DNA from: Spirochaetes bacterium ADurb.Bin133
GTDB taxonomy: Bacteria > Spirochaetota > GWE2-31-10 > MWDO01
DNA length: 64,000 nt
Direction: 5' to 3'
NCBI GenBank assembly: GCA_002070605.1
Contig: MWDO01000010.1
Coordinates: 1 to 64,000, forward strand
The position numbers were made by a program, and so were the translations under genes. Below are positions 45,234 to 53,703 of this stretch, in pieces. Below the pieces are notes generated by a model that saw only the letters and a program-made list of their open reading frames with translations, was not told the DNA's origin and searched no databases. Position 1 is the stretch's first letter; each line of letters begins with the position of its first letter.

Positions 45234-45725
45234 TTATTCCCGCTTTCCCAATTTCGCGTCCATTTGCATTAGCCCGTTACGATTTTCGTTGATAAACTTT
45301 AGTTTTTCAACAATATTGGAGGCAGAATTTTCTTCTTCTACCTGTTCTTCAATGTAATAGGCGAGGAAATTTTCCGTAGCGTAATCTTTCTCCGCCTTTG
45401 CCGCTTCAAGAATTTTATAAATTGAGTCTGTTATAAATTTTTCATGTTCGTACGCTTCTTCAAAAGCCTCTAAAGGGGATTTCCATTCGGCTTTTGGCTT
45501 TTCAATCGCTTTTAACGTAACTTTTCCGCCCCTTTCATAAATATAGTTGAAGAACTTTATTGCGTGGCTGTTTTCCTCCTTTGATTGAAGTCTCATCCAA
45601 TGAGCGAATCCTTCAAAATTGATAGATTCAAAGTAGGCCGCCATTGAAAGATAAAGATATGAAGAAAAAAATTCTTTATTGATCTGTTCGTTAATAATGT
45701 CGTTAATTTTACTCGATATTACCAT
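45234..45725 (-). CDS. Ferritin (FtnA type)
   Basis: 163 residues, four-helix ferritin. Ferroxidase-site residues lie in EFFSSYLYLSMAAYFES near 20-36 and RLQSKEENSHAIKFF near 48-62, and further glutamates in IEEQVEEENSAS. It oxidises and stores iron, limiting Fenton chemistry. It is last in the operon with superoxide reductase and flavodiiron protein; AAAGGAG precedes its ATG. Confidence 0.93.
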   Translation of the reverse strand: MVISSKINDIINEQINKEFFSSYLYLSMAAYFESINFEGFAHWMRLQSKEENSHAIKFFNYIYERGGKVTLKAIEKPKAEWKSPLEAFEEAYEHEKFITDSIYKILEAAKAEKDYATENFLAYYIEEQVEEENSASNIVEKLKFINENRNGLMQMDAKLGKRE

Positions 45726-45741
45726 ATTTCTACTCCTTTAT

Positions 45742-45790
45742 AATTTATTTTGCTTGTAAAATTTATTTTGCTTGTAAAATTTATTTTGCT
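45742..45790. repeat. 18-bp tandem duplication at the superoxide reductase stop
   Basis: AATTTATTTTGCTTGTAA is repeated 2.7 times (45742-45759, 45760-45777, partial to 45790). The innermost partial copy contains the stop codon of the upstream gene. It fills the ferritin leader and probably arose by slippage. Confidence 0.8.
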
Positions 45791-46158
45791 ATCCATAGAG
45801 AGTGTAAGTTGCAATAAGCCTTTGCCGTAATCGAATTGGCGCTTATGCAGAAAGTCGCTTCCGGAGCGTCTCCGGGATTTAAGAATTTCACGTACGATGC
45901 GCCGTCCGCTACCAATTCTACCCACTCGATATAGTGCTTTTCCTCCATAGGGTGAGCGACGCTACCGACTTTAATCTTGAAACCGTTTCCCGTTTTTTCT
46001 ATAACGGGAACGTGCTTCTCTTGTGAAGCGTCTACGCTGTTTTCATTAATCAGCGTCATGTTTTGCCCGCAACATGCGAGTTTGCCGCCGGCTCCGCGCA
46101 TTACTTCGACTATGTTGCCGCATAATTCGCACTTGTATAGTTCGTATCTTTTTGCCAT
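45781..46158 (-). CDS. Desulfoferrodoxin (superoxide reductase, 2Fe type)
   Basis: 125 residues. The N-terminal desulforedoxin domain binds one iron through CELC near 10-13 and adjacent CC near 29-30. The C-terminal neelaredoxin domain has the active-site set: EKHVPV (Glu, His), [12 protein letters not shown] (two His) and CNLHSLW (Cys, His). It reduces superoxide to peroxide without making oxygen, using rubredoxin as donor; two rubredoxin sources lie upstream in the same operon. Confidence 0.95.
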   Translation of the reverse strand: MAKRYELYKCELCGNIVEVMRGAGGKLACCGQNMTLINENSVDASQEKHVPVIEKTGNGFKIKVGSVAHPMEEKHYIEWVELVADGASYVKFLNPGDAPEATFCISANSITAKAYCNLHSLWIAK

Positions 46159-46208
46159 AATTTGATCCTTATATGTTTAACGTATTAAAATCCGATAACA
46201 TCGGAAAT

Positions 46209-46616
46209 TTATTTTACTCCGCGTTCTATAAAAAAATCGGAATACTGCTTATCTATTCCGTTTATATGATTTATTAACCAATCTTTCAAGAAAAATAGTA
46301 ATTCTACCGTTATAAATATTTTCCCGTTTTTAAAGTCCTCTAAATACGTCGCTATTTTATCCGTGAAGAATTTGTGATATTTTTTTTGCTCTTCATATTT
46401 TGGATATTTATGATCTTTCATAAGGTTTTCTTCATTTTTAAAATGATATATCGTGTATTCCGATAATTCCGTCAATAATTTTTCAAGTATAGAGTGAGCG
46501 CTGGCGCTTAGCATAGAGCTGTGGAGTTCGTTTAAAAGCGACACCAATTTTTTATGCTCTTCGTCAATACTTGAAATTCCAACGCTATACTCGTCTTTCC
46601 ATATAAACAGAGCCAT
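46209..46616 (-). CDS. Bacteriohemerythrin
   Basis: 135 residues. The diiron ligand set is present in order: DEEHKKL (His), YHFKNEENLM (His, Glu), QKKYHKFF (His), and LINHINGIDKQY (His, His/Asp). It binds oxygen reversibly and may carry or store it for the flavodiiron protein encoded 11 bases upstream. Confidence 0.93.
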   Translation of the reverse strand: MALFIWKDEYSVGISSIDEEHKKLVSLLNELHSSMLSASAHSILEKLLTELSEYTIYHFKNEENLMKDHKYPKYEEQKKYHKFFTDKIATYLEDFKNGKIFITVELLFFLKDWLINHINGIDKQYSDFFIERGVK

Positions 46617-46627
46617 ATTAAGCTTCC

Positions 46628-47803
46628 TTAAAGATTTTTGTTTTTTTCTACAATAATTTCTATTAAATTGTCAAGTCTTTTGTAATCCTCGGCTTTGGCG
46701 ATACCTTTCGTCAAAACCGGCTCGATAAATTCCGCTTTTAAATTTGAAGTAAGAGAGGTTAACGTTTCAACTAATTTCCCCCCCCACCCGAAAGAGCCGA
46801 CTACGCTTATAAATCTTGTTTTCGGTCTGAGCGCATTAATCAAAACCGCCGCGCTTGCTACGGCAGGGTGGGGACCGGCCAATACCATAGGACTTCCTAT
46901 GATAATAGTAGAGGCATCCACAAGAGCCATAGCCAATTCGCCGCTATCGGTTTTGTTGAGATTAAAAGGTTTTACAAAAATCCCTTTTTCGCTGAATTTA
47001 TCGGTAAGATATTGAACTATATTCTCGACGCTGCCGTGCATCGAAGTATAAGGAATCAAAACTTCCGGTTTTACCTTATCGGATATCCAATCTTTGTATG
47101 CGTCGATAATCATTTTAGGATTTTTATAAATCGGTCCATGACTTGGAGCGATCATTTTTATATCAAGCCCCTCGACGACCTCGATATTCTTTCCAATCTG
47201 AATCCTAAACGGCAGCATTATCTCCGCAAAATATCGTTTTGCGCTACGATATACGGCGCTTTCGTCCGTAACGAATAGATCGCTGGTCGCAAAATGAGAA
47301 CCAAAAAAATCGCAACTGAACAGAATCTTATCCTCGACCAGATATGTTGCCATAGTCTCGGGCCAATGAACCCAGGGCGTCATGAAAAACTGTAACGTTT
47401 TACCGCCAAGCGATAGCGTCTCTTTATCTCCAATAACTAAAAACTTATCGTCGTCGATAACTAAAAGCTCTTTAAGAAAATCCTTGCATTTTTGGTTAGT
47501 TACTACTTTCGCTTCGTGGTATTTTTCCAAGACGTACGGCAGGCAACCTGAATGATCCTGTTCCGCGTGGTTTGTTATAATATAATCTATTTTTTTTACG
47601 GTCGTATTTTTTAGATAATTCATATAAATATCTTTTTTATCGGGATCGGCCGTATCGATAAGAGCGGTCTTCTCTTTACCTACAACCAGGTATGAATTGT
47701 AAGTCGTCCCTTCGGGAAGCGGTATCAGCTCGTCGAACAATCTTCTATCCCAATCTCTGATTCCGACGTAGTATATCTCTTCGTTTATCTTTATACCGGA
47801 CAT
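46628..47803 (-). CDS. fprA: Flavodiiron protein (FprA type)
   Basis: 391 residues. The beta-lactamase-like domain carries the diiron motif HAEQDHSG near 80 and a later SHGPIY; residues from about 250 form a flavodoxin domain (YTSMHGSVENIVQYL). This two-domain class A protein reduces oxygen to water or NO to N2O. Electrons should come from the rubredoxin encoded directly upstream with zero spacing (TAG then ATG), whose last codons contain the AAGGAG site for this gene. Confidence 0.95.
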   Translation of the reverse strand: MSGIKINEEIYYVGIRDWDRRLFDELIPLPEGTTYNSYLVVGKEKTALIDTADPDKKDIYMNYLKNTTVKKIDYIITNHAEQDHSGCLPYVLEKYHEAKVVTNQKCKDFLKELLVIDDDKFLVIGDKETLSLGGKTLQFFMTPWVHWPETMATYLVEDKILFSCDFFGSHFATSDLFVTDESAVYRSAKRYFAEIMLPFRIQIGKNIEVVEGLDIKMIAPSHGPIYKNPKMIIDAYKDWISDKVKPEVLIPYTSMHGSVENIVQYLTDKFSEKGIFVKPFNLNKTDSGELAMALVDASTIIIGSPMVLAGPHPAVASAAVLINALRPKTRFISVVGSFGWGGKLVETLTSLTSNLKAEFIEPVLTKGIAKAEDYKRLDNLIEIIVEKNKNL

Positions 47804-47965
47804 CTATCTCTCCTTAATGAATTTATCTCTCCTAGCGCCGCATATCGGACACGTCCACGATTCGGGAAGATCGTCAAAAGCGCAGATCGGCGCAACGCCC
47901 GAATCGGGATCCCCAATTTCGGGGTCGTAAACGTATCCGCATATCTTACACTTAGCTTTCTTAAT
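47804..47965 (-). CDS. Rubredoxin with a non-canonical start
   Basis: 53 residues. Two CxxCG motifs ([11 protein letters not shown] and CPICGARRDKF) and the core DPDSG and DDLPESWTC define a complete rubredoxin. No ATG, GTG or TTG lies in frame at the expected place; an ATT at 47963-47965 would give MKKAKCKICG, the usual family start. The frame opens seven bases after the stop of the upstream gene, whose own C-terminal rubredoxin domain is clearly related. Likely donor to FprA. If ATT is not used, it may be expressed by coupling or be decayed. Confidence 0.75.
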   Translation of the reverse strand: MKKAKCKICGYVYDPEIGDPDSGVAPICAFDDLPESWTCPICGARRDKFIKER

Positions 47966-47970
47966 AGTTT

Positions 47971-48672
47971 TTATTCGGCTTCAAAAGAATCTTTACCGAC
48001 TCCGCAGGTTGGGCATACCCAATCGTCCGGAATATCTTCAAAAGCTGTTCCGGCTTTAATACCCGAATCGGGATCTCCAACTTCCGGATCGTAAACGTAT
48101 CCGCAAACATTACAAACGTATTTTTTCATATTTTTTTTCTCCTTAGGTTTTTCGTTTGGTAATTTTGATTTATCTATATAAGTAGGAGCGGTCTTTGGAG
48201 AAAGCCCCTTCTTTATTTGACGGTAATTTGCGTAGGTTAGCGGCGAGCCCTCTTTTATCGTTTCAGCGTCGATAATCTCGGCGATAAACATTATATGCGT
48301 TCCTACGTCTACGCTATTAATAACCTTGCAATCCAGATACGCCAACGAGCAATCTGTTACAATGGGAGCCCCGCTGGCGCCGATTTTATAATTAACGTTT
48401 TCAAATTTATTAATATCTCTGCCGGATTTAAAACCGAAATTTCCGATAAATTTCATATCGGTATCTTCTTCAAGGATAGAAACTGAAAAAACTTTACTTT
48501 GGGCTATATAATCGCAAGTAAGATTCTGTTTGTTAGAGCATATAGCTAAAGTAGGGGGGGTAGAGGTCGTCTGAAAAACGGTATTTGAGACGTGACCGTT
48601 AAATTTATCCCCATTTTTAGAACTTACAACGTAGAGACCGTAACTGATTTTATAGAACGCTTCGATATTCAT
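47971..48672 (-). CDS. hrb: High-molecular-weight rubredoxin (flavin reductase-rubredoxin)
   Basis: 233 residues. Residues 1-155 are an FMN-binding flavin-reductase domain ([20 protein letters not shown] near 24). After a linker rich in lysine and proline, the last 52 residues are a rubredoxin ([26 protein letters not shown]). The same fusion in Moorella, Hrb, passes electrons from NADH to FprA. It is the first gene of the operon and has an inverted repeat upstream. Confidence 0.9.
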   Translation of the reverse strand: MNIEAFYKISYGLYVVSSKNGDKFNGHVSNTVFQTTSTPPTLAICSNKQNLTCDYIAQSKVFSVSILEEDTDMKFIGNFGFKSGRDINKFENVNYKIGASGAPIVTDCSLAYLDCKVINSVDVGTHIMFIAEIIDAETIKEGSPLTYANYRQIKKGLSPKTAPTYIDKSKLPNEKPKEKKNMKKYVCNVCGYVYDPEVGDPDSGIKAGTAFEDIPDDWVCPTCGVGKDSFEAE

Positions 48673-48706
48673 ATATCCCTTTTCCTATTGTTATCAATAT
48701 TTCAAT

Positions 48707-48740
48707 ATAAAATAATCTTACTAGATTATGATTATTTTAT
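48707..48740 (-). promoter_or_regulatory. Dyad upstream of the oxygen-defence operon
   Basis: ATAAAATAATC (48707-48717) and GATTATTTTAT (48730-48740) form a perfect 11-bp dyad. A second dyad, ATAATCT-tact-AGATTAT, is nested in it. It lies 35 bases before the hrb start and is a candidate site for an oxidative or nitrosative stress regulator. Confidence 0.5.
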
Positions 48741-48986
48741 CTATAATTGTCAAGTTTTATTGAAAAAATTTACTCTTAATTTAATAAAATTAAAGTCCGT
48801 ACGCGTTTTGTTAAATTACTAAAATTAAAATATATCTTATTAAATAAACAAAAAAATGTTGAAATATTGCAAGAATATTGTTAAACTCGGTTGTATCTGC
48901 GGCAGTATGCCGACGTTTGATTTTAATTGAGACGCAAAATTTCTTTATTTTTAAATTTAAGGTAAATCGAGATTCAAGGAGACGAT

Positions 48987-50429
48987 ATGTTTTATAAAAA
49001 AGCTTTTGTTTTTATATCGACCGTAATAGTTGCGGCGTCGCTATATTCTACCGAATTTACGTTCGATCCGAATAGTATTCCAAATCCGAGAGTAAATAAC
49101 GGCTGGATTACCGACGTGGGCGATTATATATCCGACGAGGACGAATTAAAAATTAATGAGATAATATCCGAAATAGAATCCGCAACTTCCGTTGAGATGG
49201 CGGTAGTCGTCGTTCCAAATTGCGGAGGAGATATTTTTGGCGCCGCTCAAGCTCTGGGAGAACTTTGGAAAGTCGGTAAGAAAGATAAGGACAACGGAGT
49301 AATAATAGTCGCGTCGATTGACGAGAGAGAATTTAGGACTCATACCGGTTACGGCGTTGAAGAAATTCTTCCGGATGGGCTGGTAAGGACGCTTCAAGAC
49401 GCATATGTGGTACCGTCTTTTAAAAGAGCGCGTTACGGCGAAGGGATATTAAGATATTTAGCGCAGTTAAAAAAAATATTCATTAATGACGAAGAAAGCG
49501 TATCGGAAAATTCCGGTTTAGTTGAAGACGTTAACCAGGGGAGTTTGAAAGATGAATATTTAGATAACTCGAATAAAATCTACAAATACAATATAAAAAA
49601 ACATCTTCTATATTGGTTGATTGCGTTTGCCGGATTGATATCAATTATCGTAGGAGTAATAAAGTATATAAAAAACTTGGCAAAGGCGGTCGCTCTTGGT
49701 CAAAAATATCAAGACTATACGGCAGTTAAGAGATTAGATGAAAAAGGGTTTGTCGAGATTGATACGGCGGGGCAAACCTTGACTATGTTTTTGGGAAGTT
49801 TCGCCATAGCTACAGTCGGAGCTATTATGCTTGGCTCTTCCGGGCAAATATTTTATATGAAGGTCGTTAATTTTATCATGCTTATCGTGGGAATCGCATT
49901 TCCAATTACGGCAGTTTCAATTTTTAATTCTAGACTAGGCGTTATTAAAAAAAATATTATTTCAGATTGGAGAAAACGTCCAAAAAATTGCATGAAATGC
50001 TCAAATTCAATGACTAAGCTTAGCGAATCTGAAGACGACGCGTATTTATCAAAAATACAGGTTGCCGAAGAGCGGCTTAATTCCTTGGATTACGACGTTT
50101 GGATTTGCGACTCTTGTAAGAATACGGTTATTGAGAAATATATAGATAAAAACTTTTCAAGATATATAAAATGTTCCGGTTGCGGAGGAATTACCTCAAA
50201 AAGAACGGGCTCCGTTGTAACAAGACAACCTACTTATTATTCAACGGGGCAAAGAGAGATAACTTACGAATGTCAAGCGTGTTCAAGAAAAGAAAAAAAA
50301 TATGAGACGATTCCCAAGTTAGAACAGACTACGTCTTCATCCGGCGGATCTTATGGAGGCGGAGGTTCGTCCGGCGGATCTTATGGGGGAGGATCTTTCG
50401 GGGGCGGCGGAGCGACGTCGAAGTGGTAG
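48987..50429 (+). CDS. TPM-domain membrane protein with zinc ribbons
   Basis: 480 residues. A signal peptide is followed by a TPM domain (about 30-165: WITDVGDYISDEDE, TGYGVEEILPDG) on the outside. Membrane segments lie near 208-226, 265-285 and 290-312. The C-terminal part has CxxC pairs (CMKCSN, CDSC, CSGCGG, CQAC) that suggest zinc ribbons, and ends in a Gly/Ser-rich tail (SYGGGSFGGGG). TPM proteins have been linked to photosystem repair and phosphatase activity, but most bacterial ones are uncharacterised. Confidence 0.85.
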   Translation: MFYKKAFVFISTVIVAASLYSTEFTFDPNSIPNPRVNNGWITDVGDYISDEDELKINEIISEIESATSVEMAVVVVPNCGGDIFGAAQALGELWKVGKKDKDNGVIIVASIDEREFRTHTGYGVEEILPDGLVRTLQDAYVVPSFKRARYGEGILRYLAQLKKIFINDEESVSENSGLVEDVNQGSLKDEYLDNSNKIYKYNIKKHLLYWLIAFAGLISIIVGVIKYIKNLAKAVALGQKYQDYTAVKRLDEKGFVEIDTAGQTLTMFLGSFAIATVGAIMLGSSGQIFYMKVVNFIMLIVGIAFPITAVSIFNSRLGVIKKNIISDWRKRPKNCMKCSNSMTKLSESEDDAYLSKIQVAEERLNSLDYDVWICDSCKNTVIEKYIDKNFSRYIKCSGCGGITSKRTGSVVTRQPTYYSTGQREITYECQACSRKEKKYETIPKLEQTTSSSGGSYGGGGSSGGSYGGGSFGGGGATSKW

Positions 50430-50499
50430 CGTTGGATAAATTTTGAGGGGGTGGAATTTAGTAAGGAACATATGTTACTAGCGGTTTATGCATTTTACT

Positions 50500-51642
50500 T
50501 TATACCCCGAGTATTTTGCCTAGAAAAGGCGTTTTTACGTTTATCGCTTTGTGTGGACAAACTTCTTGACAACAGTAACATCTGATACATAGATTATAAT
50601 CAAAATTTGGCGGATTGTTTTTGCCGTTTCTAAAATTAACAGCTTTTTTATCAACCGGGCATTCTTCGACGCAGATCCCGCATTTTAAGCATAGTTTCGA
50701 GTTAATTACCGGTCTTCTGGCGAGTATCTTCTCAATGGGTCTAAAAACCTTCAGTGTAGTTTTACCCCTAATAGGCTTTCTTATTACTTTAAATTTTTTG
50801 TTTATAAAATTTTCTATAGGATCGCCAAAAAAATCTATTTGATCAGTAACATATGTTCCTAATCCATATTCTTTACCGTAAACGTTTGCGGCTATGTATT
50901 CGGGATTAATATCGACCATACGGCAAAAGGTAGCGTCCAGAGCGACAGGGTCGTTAGAAACTATTATTACGTTCATACGTATCGGATCGCCGCTAGAAGG
51001 GCCGTTGCCCTCCATTGCGATAATTCCGTCCATTATAAATAATCGAGGTTTGAGATAGTTATTTAAATCTACGAGAGCTTTGCAAAAATTTTCTCCATTT
51101 GGGATTTTAACGTGATACAGAGCTTTATTAAATCCGCAAATACAGCCAAATTGATTTTTAATCGCTCCCGTTATTCTAGCGAGCTGGTGGGTTTTCATTT
51201 TCGGAAGGCTAATTATTCCGTCGCATTCAAATACGGCGTTTACTATATTAAATTCTTTTGCAAATTTACCTTCCTGAAAAACGATGTTTCTACCTTTATC
51301 AAAATCGCCCAGCGTTATATTATATTTTTGGGCTATATCAAATAATCCGGACTTTTTTAAGCCGCTAATCGGGCTATCGTATCCGGGAGAATCGCCATAG
51401 TAGACGTTGATTTTATTTTCTAAAAGAATTTTTACAATTCCCTCAAAAACCGCCGGATGAGTTGTAACGGCTTTTTCCGGCGGTTTACCGGCAATAACGT
51501 TCGGTTTTAAAAGTATTTTTTCGCCTTCTGAACAAAATTGTTTAATTCCGCCGATAAGTTCTATTCCTTTCTTGATAGCTACATAAACATTTTCCGTATC
51601 GTAATCCATACAGCGAATAATGGCAACTTTTGATTTATTCAT
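50500..51642 (-). CDS. DUF362 protein with C-terminal ferredoxin
   Basis: 380 residues from the ATG at 51640-51642, which has AGGAAAG upstream; the longer frame adds an implausible 38-residue leader. The DUF362 domain (about 1-300) includes LLKPNVIAGKPPEKAVTTHP and SLPKMKTHQLARITGAIKN. The end is a 2x[4Fe-4S] ferredoxin (CLKCGICVEECP; CIRCYCCQEVCPHKA). Proteins of this build occur in anaerobes and probably carry electrons; the exact partner is unknown. Confidence 0.88.
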   Translation of the reverse strand: MNKSKVAIIRCMDYDTENVYVAIKKGIELIGGIKQFCSEGEKILLKPNVIAGKPPEKAVTTHPAVFEGIVKILLENKINVYYGDSPGYDSPISGLKKSGLFDIAQKYNITLGDFDKGRNIVFQEGKFAKEFNIVNAVFECDGIISLPKMKTHQLARITGAIKNQFGCICGFNKALYHVKIPNGENFCKALVDLNNYLKPRLFIMDGIIAMEGNGPSSGDPIRMNVIIVSNDPVALDATFCRMVDINPEYIAANVYGKEYGLGTYVTDQIDFFGDPIENFINKKFKVIRKPIRGKTTLKVFRPIEKILARRPVINSKLCLKCGICVEECPVDKKAVNFRNGKNNPPNFDYNLCIRCYCCQEVCPHKAINVKTPFLGKILGV

Positions 51643-51668
51643 TGATACTTTCCTAAAAATATATAAAA

Positions 51669-51944
51669 TTAAGAAATATTTTGATTTCTTTTTTCTATAA
51701 AGAAGTTTCTTATATACATAATAATATCTATCAATACCATAATGCAATTTAAACAATAAAAAAAAATAACGTAATCTTTGCTATTTAAAATTTTATGAAT
51801 AATTCCGGAAATATACCCGATAAAAACAATTATAAGGAAAAATAAACTTTTACCTTTATTAGTTCTGGCAATAAAAGATTTATAAATTGACAACGGCCAG
51901 GCTGAACCGAAAGCGATAAGCATCAATGTTTCGAATATCGACAT
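51669..51944 (-). CDS. Small PQ-loop (MtN3/SWEET-like) membrane protein
   Basis: 91 residues from the ATG at 51942-51944, chosen because AAGGAAA lies just upstream. Three membrane segments and the PQ-loop-like AWPLSIYKSFIARTNKGKS resemble bacterial semiSWEET-type proteins, which work as dimers moving sugars or other small solutes. It ends 26 bases before the DUF362 start and may be co-transcribed with it. Confidence 0.65.
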   Translation of the reverse strand: MSIFETLMLIAFGSAWPLSIYKSFIARTNKGKSLFFLIIVFIGYISGIIHKILNSKDYVIFFYCLNCIMVLIDIIMYIRNFFIEKRNQNIS

Positions 51945-52039
51945 AATATTTCCTTGTTTTACAAATCTACCTATTATCACATATTTAAATTATTATCAAA
52001 CAATTTAAAATGAAATAGTAAAAAACTGTCTAAAACGTA

Positions 52040-52537
52040 TTATAGTAATAAAATATTCGAGAGCTCTCTTTGCGGGGAAAACGATAATATAATGCTGGGT
52101 TGATTTTTAAATAGGCTCATATGGGACTTATCCCAAGCCTTTTTCCTGGATTTCTCTATTTCCCATTTGGTCTTCATACTTTCTAAAACGCTTTCAATTA
52201 ACCTGCTCTTTGATTTCTCTTTAATTTCAAAAAAAGTTCTGAGGATAAATCTTAAAACTTGAGCTTTGCTATATAATTTTAGAGAATCTTGAACGTTGGC
52301 AATCAATAAGTAGTTTTCTATATCGAGGTTGATAAAAATGTCTTTATCGGCGTTGATTTTATTATACTTAAAATAGAGAGGGTGGGATTCAAACTGCATT
52401 TTTTCTATAGCAAAACGCATGTTTTTCAATATTTTTCTGATACATTTAGATACGCTGATATTGCTATCGCGGGCCTCCTTTTTTATTAAATTTAATAGCT
52501 TTGAGTTAATGACAAAATGAAATTTGTGTAAATCCAT
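52040..52537 (-). CDS. Putative tandem ribbon-helix-helix protein (diverged paralogue)
   Basis: 165 residues, basic. KFHFVINSKLLNLIKKEARD followed by SVSKCIRKILKNM near 28 is a good ribbon-helix-helix pattern; a second one follows near 70-110 (DIFINLDIENYLLIANVQD, then QVLRFILRTFFEI). It has the same length and layout as the protein at 13044-13550 and the same 20-bp upstream block, although the proteins have diverged widely. No named family recognised; DNA binding is inferred. Confidence 0.65.
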   Translation of the reverse strand: MDLHKFHFVINSKLLNLIKKEARDSNISVSKCIRKILKNMRFAIEKMQFESHPLYFKYNKINADKDIFINLDIENYLLIANVQDSLKLYSKAQVLRFILRTFFEIKEKSKSRLIESVLESMKTKWEIEKSRKKAWDKSHMSLFKNQPSIILSFSPQRELSNILLL

Positions 52538-52570
52538 ACATAGTCCTTAAAAAATATTTTTATTATTAAT

Positions 52571-52590
52571 AACAACTAAAAGTAGAAAAC
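52571..52590 (-). promoter_or_regulatory. Conserved 20-bp block (third copy)
   Basis: Exact copy of the 20-mer at 113-132 and 13581-13600, 33 bases upstream of the ATG at 52535-52537. The flanks differ from the other two copies, so the block itself is under selection. A CATATG sequence (GGAACATATGAG) lies about 40 bases further upstream. Confidence 0.6.
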
Positions 52591-52644
52591 GTTATACAAA
52601 AAAATGAAAATAATTTAAAAAAAATTAAGGAACATATGAGACAA

Positions 52645-52674
52645 CAAAAAAGACCGCCTCAAACTGAGACGGTC
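52645..52674 (-). terminator. Intrinsic terminator of the ABC/DUF4340 operon
   Basis: A nine-pair stem with one G-U type pair (GACCGCCTC at 52652-52660 with GAGACGGTC at 52666-52674) followed by six T on the minus strand. It lies 18 bases after the DUF4340 stop. Confidence 0.85.
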
Positions 52675-52692
52675 CGTAACGACCAAAGGAAA

Positions 52693-53685
52693 TTACTCTT
52701 TTTTCATCAACTCTTCGTTTGTTTTTATGATTTTTTTAAGATCGTCTTCATGGATCAGATAAAGATAGTCGTCAAAGTCCGCGTCGATAATAAAATTGCC
52801 TACGTCGTCGGTATCCGCATTATAAAAATCCAGAGTTGAGGTTTTGCCGTTTTTTAGCGTGATTTTTATTGAGGCGACTTTTGTTCTGCCTGAAACGGAG
52901 CCGTTCAATTTGTATTCGCTAATTTGGATGTTCAGCAGATTTTTAACGATATTTTGAAGAGCGTAGTCTTCTAATATTCTGGATAACGGCGTTTCTAGTT
53001 CAAACGCGTCCTTCGACCCCGTTTCTGCGTTATCGGATTTTTCTTTTGCTAAAATGTTGTAATTGCCGGAAAACCATGAAGTTGTCGAGTTGATTTCGCA
53101 GGTTTTAACGTCGGTATCGAGGATATTGACAAATATATTTCTTTTAGCCCAATTTATGGGTTGGTTTGAAGTCTCCGTTGCTAAAGAGGATTTGACTTCT
53201 CTGATTTTTTTTTCGGAGCCGTTTTTTATGTAGGAGGTTCCTCTTTTTGATCCGGAATTGCCGATAGTCAGTAAATATTGTTTATTTTTATTGTTAGTAA
53301 CGATAAGTTCTTGTCTGTTTTTTTCGTCAAATCCAAAGTGGTTATCGCTAGATTGATCCAATCCGTTATAAACGACCACCCCTTGATTCAGCGATTCGAT
53401 ATCGTTAATGTAGTTGTTTACTTTTGTCTGATTAGCCGGTATGAAATTTTCGCCGATTTTAACAAACCAAACCGAATCTTTTTTTACTAACGAGAAGCTA
53501 TCCATATAGTCTTTTATTTCAAAACTTACGATGGAGCCTTTTTTCAGACCGGAAATGAGTTGTTTATTAATCTGCCTTAATTTAATATTTTGAAATGAGA
53601 AGAAGTAAAAGAAGGCTATTAAAACTATTTGAATTAAAAGGAGTCCGGAAAGCCCTGCGATTAACTGTTTTCTTGATATTTTCAT
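52693..53685 (-). CDS. DUF4340 protein
   Basis: 330 residues with one N-terminal membrane segment (8-28) and a large extracytoplasmic region of repeated beta-rich units (WFVKIGENFIPANQTKVNNYI; NHFGFDEKNRQELIV). DUF4340 proteins regularly follow GldA/F/G-type ABC genes, as here (18-base gap), and are taken as accessory parts of the exporter. The substrate is unknown. Confidence 0.85.
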   Translation of the reverse strand: MKISRKQLIAGLSGLLLIQIVLIAFFYFFSFQNIKLRQINKQLISGLKKGSIVSFEIKDYMDSFSLVKKDSVWFVKIGENFIPANQTKVNNYINDIESLNQGVVVYNGLDQSSDNHFGFDEKNRQELIVTNNKNKQYLLTIGNSGSKRGTSYIKNGSEKKIREVKSSLATETSNQPINWAKRNIFVNILDTDVKTCEINSTTSWFSGNYNILAKEKSDNAETGSKDAFELETPLSRILEDYALQNIVKNLLNIQISEYKLNGSVSGRTKVASIKITLKNGKTSTLDFYNADTDDVGNFIIDADFDDYLYLIHEDDLKKIIKTNEELMKKE

Positions 53686-53703
53686 AAAATTATACTCCTA
53701 TTT

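Noticed and set aside
48592-48822. 76-codon plus-strand frame over the hrb promoter
   Set aside because: It begins antisense to hrb and covers its promoter region; no ribosome-binding site or protein pattern.
49380-49410. CATATG motif copy inside the TPM gene
   Set aside because: GACGCATATGTGG here encodes DAYV in a conserved part of the domain and lacks the outer half of the motif; likely chance.
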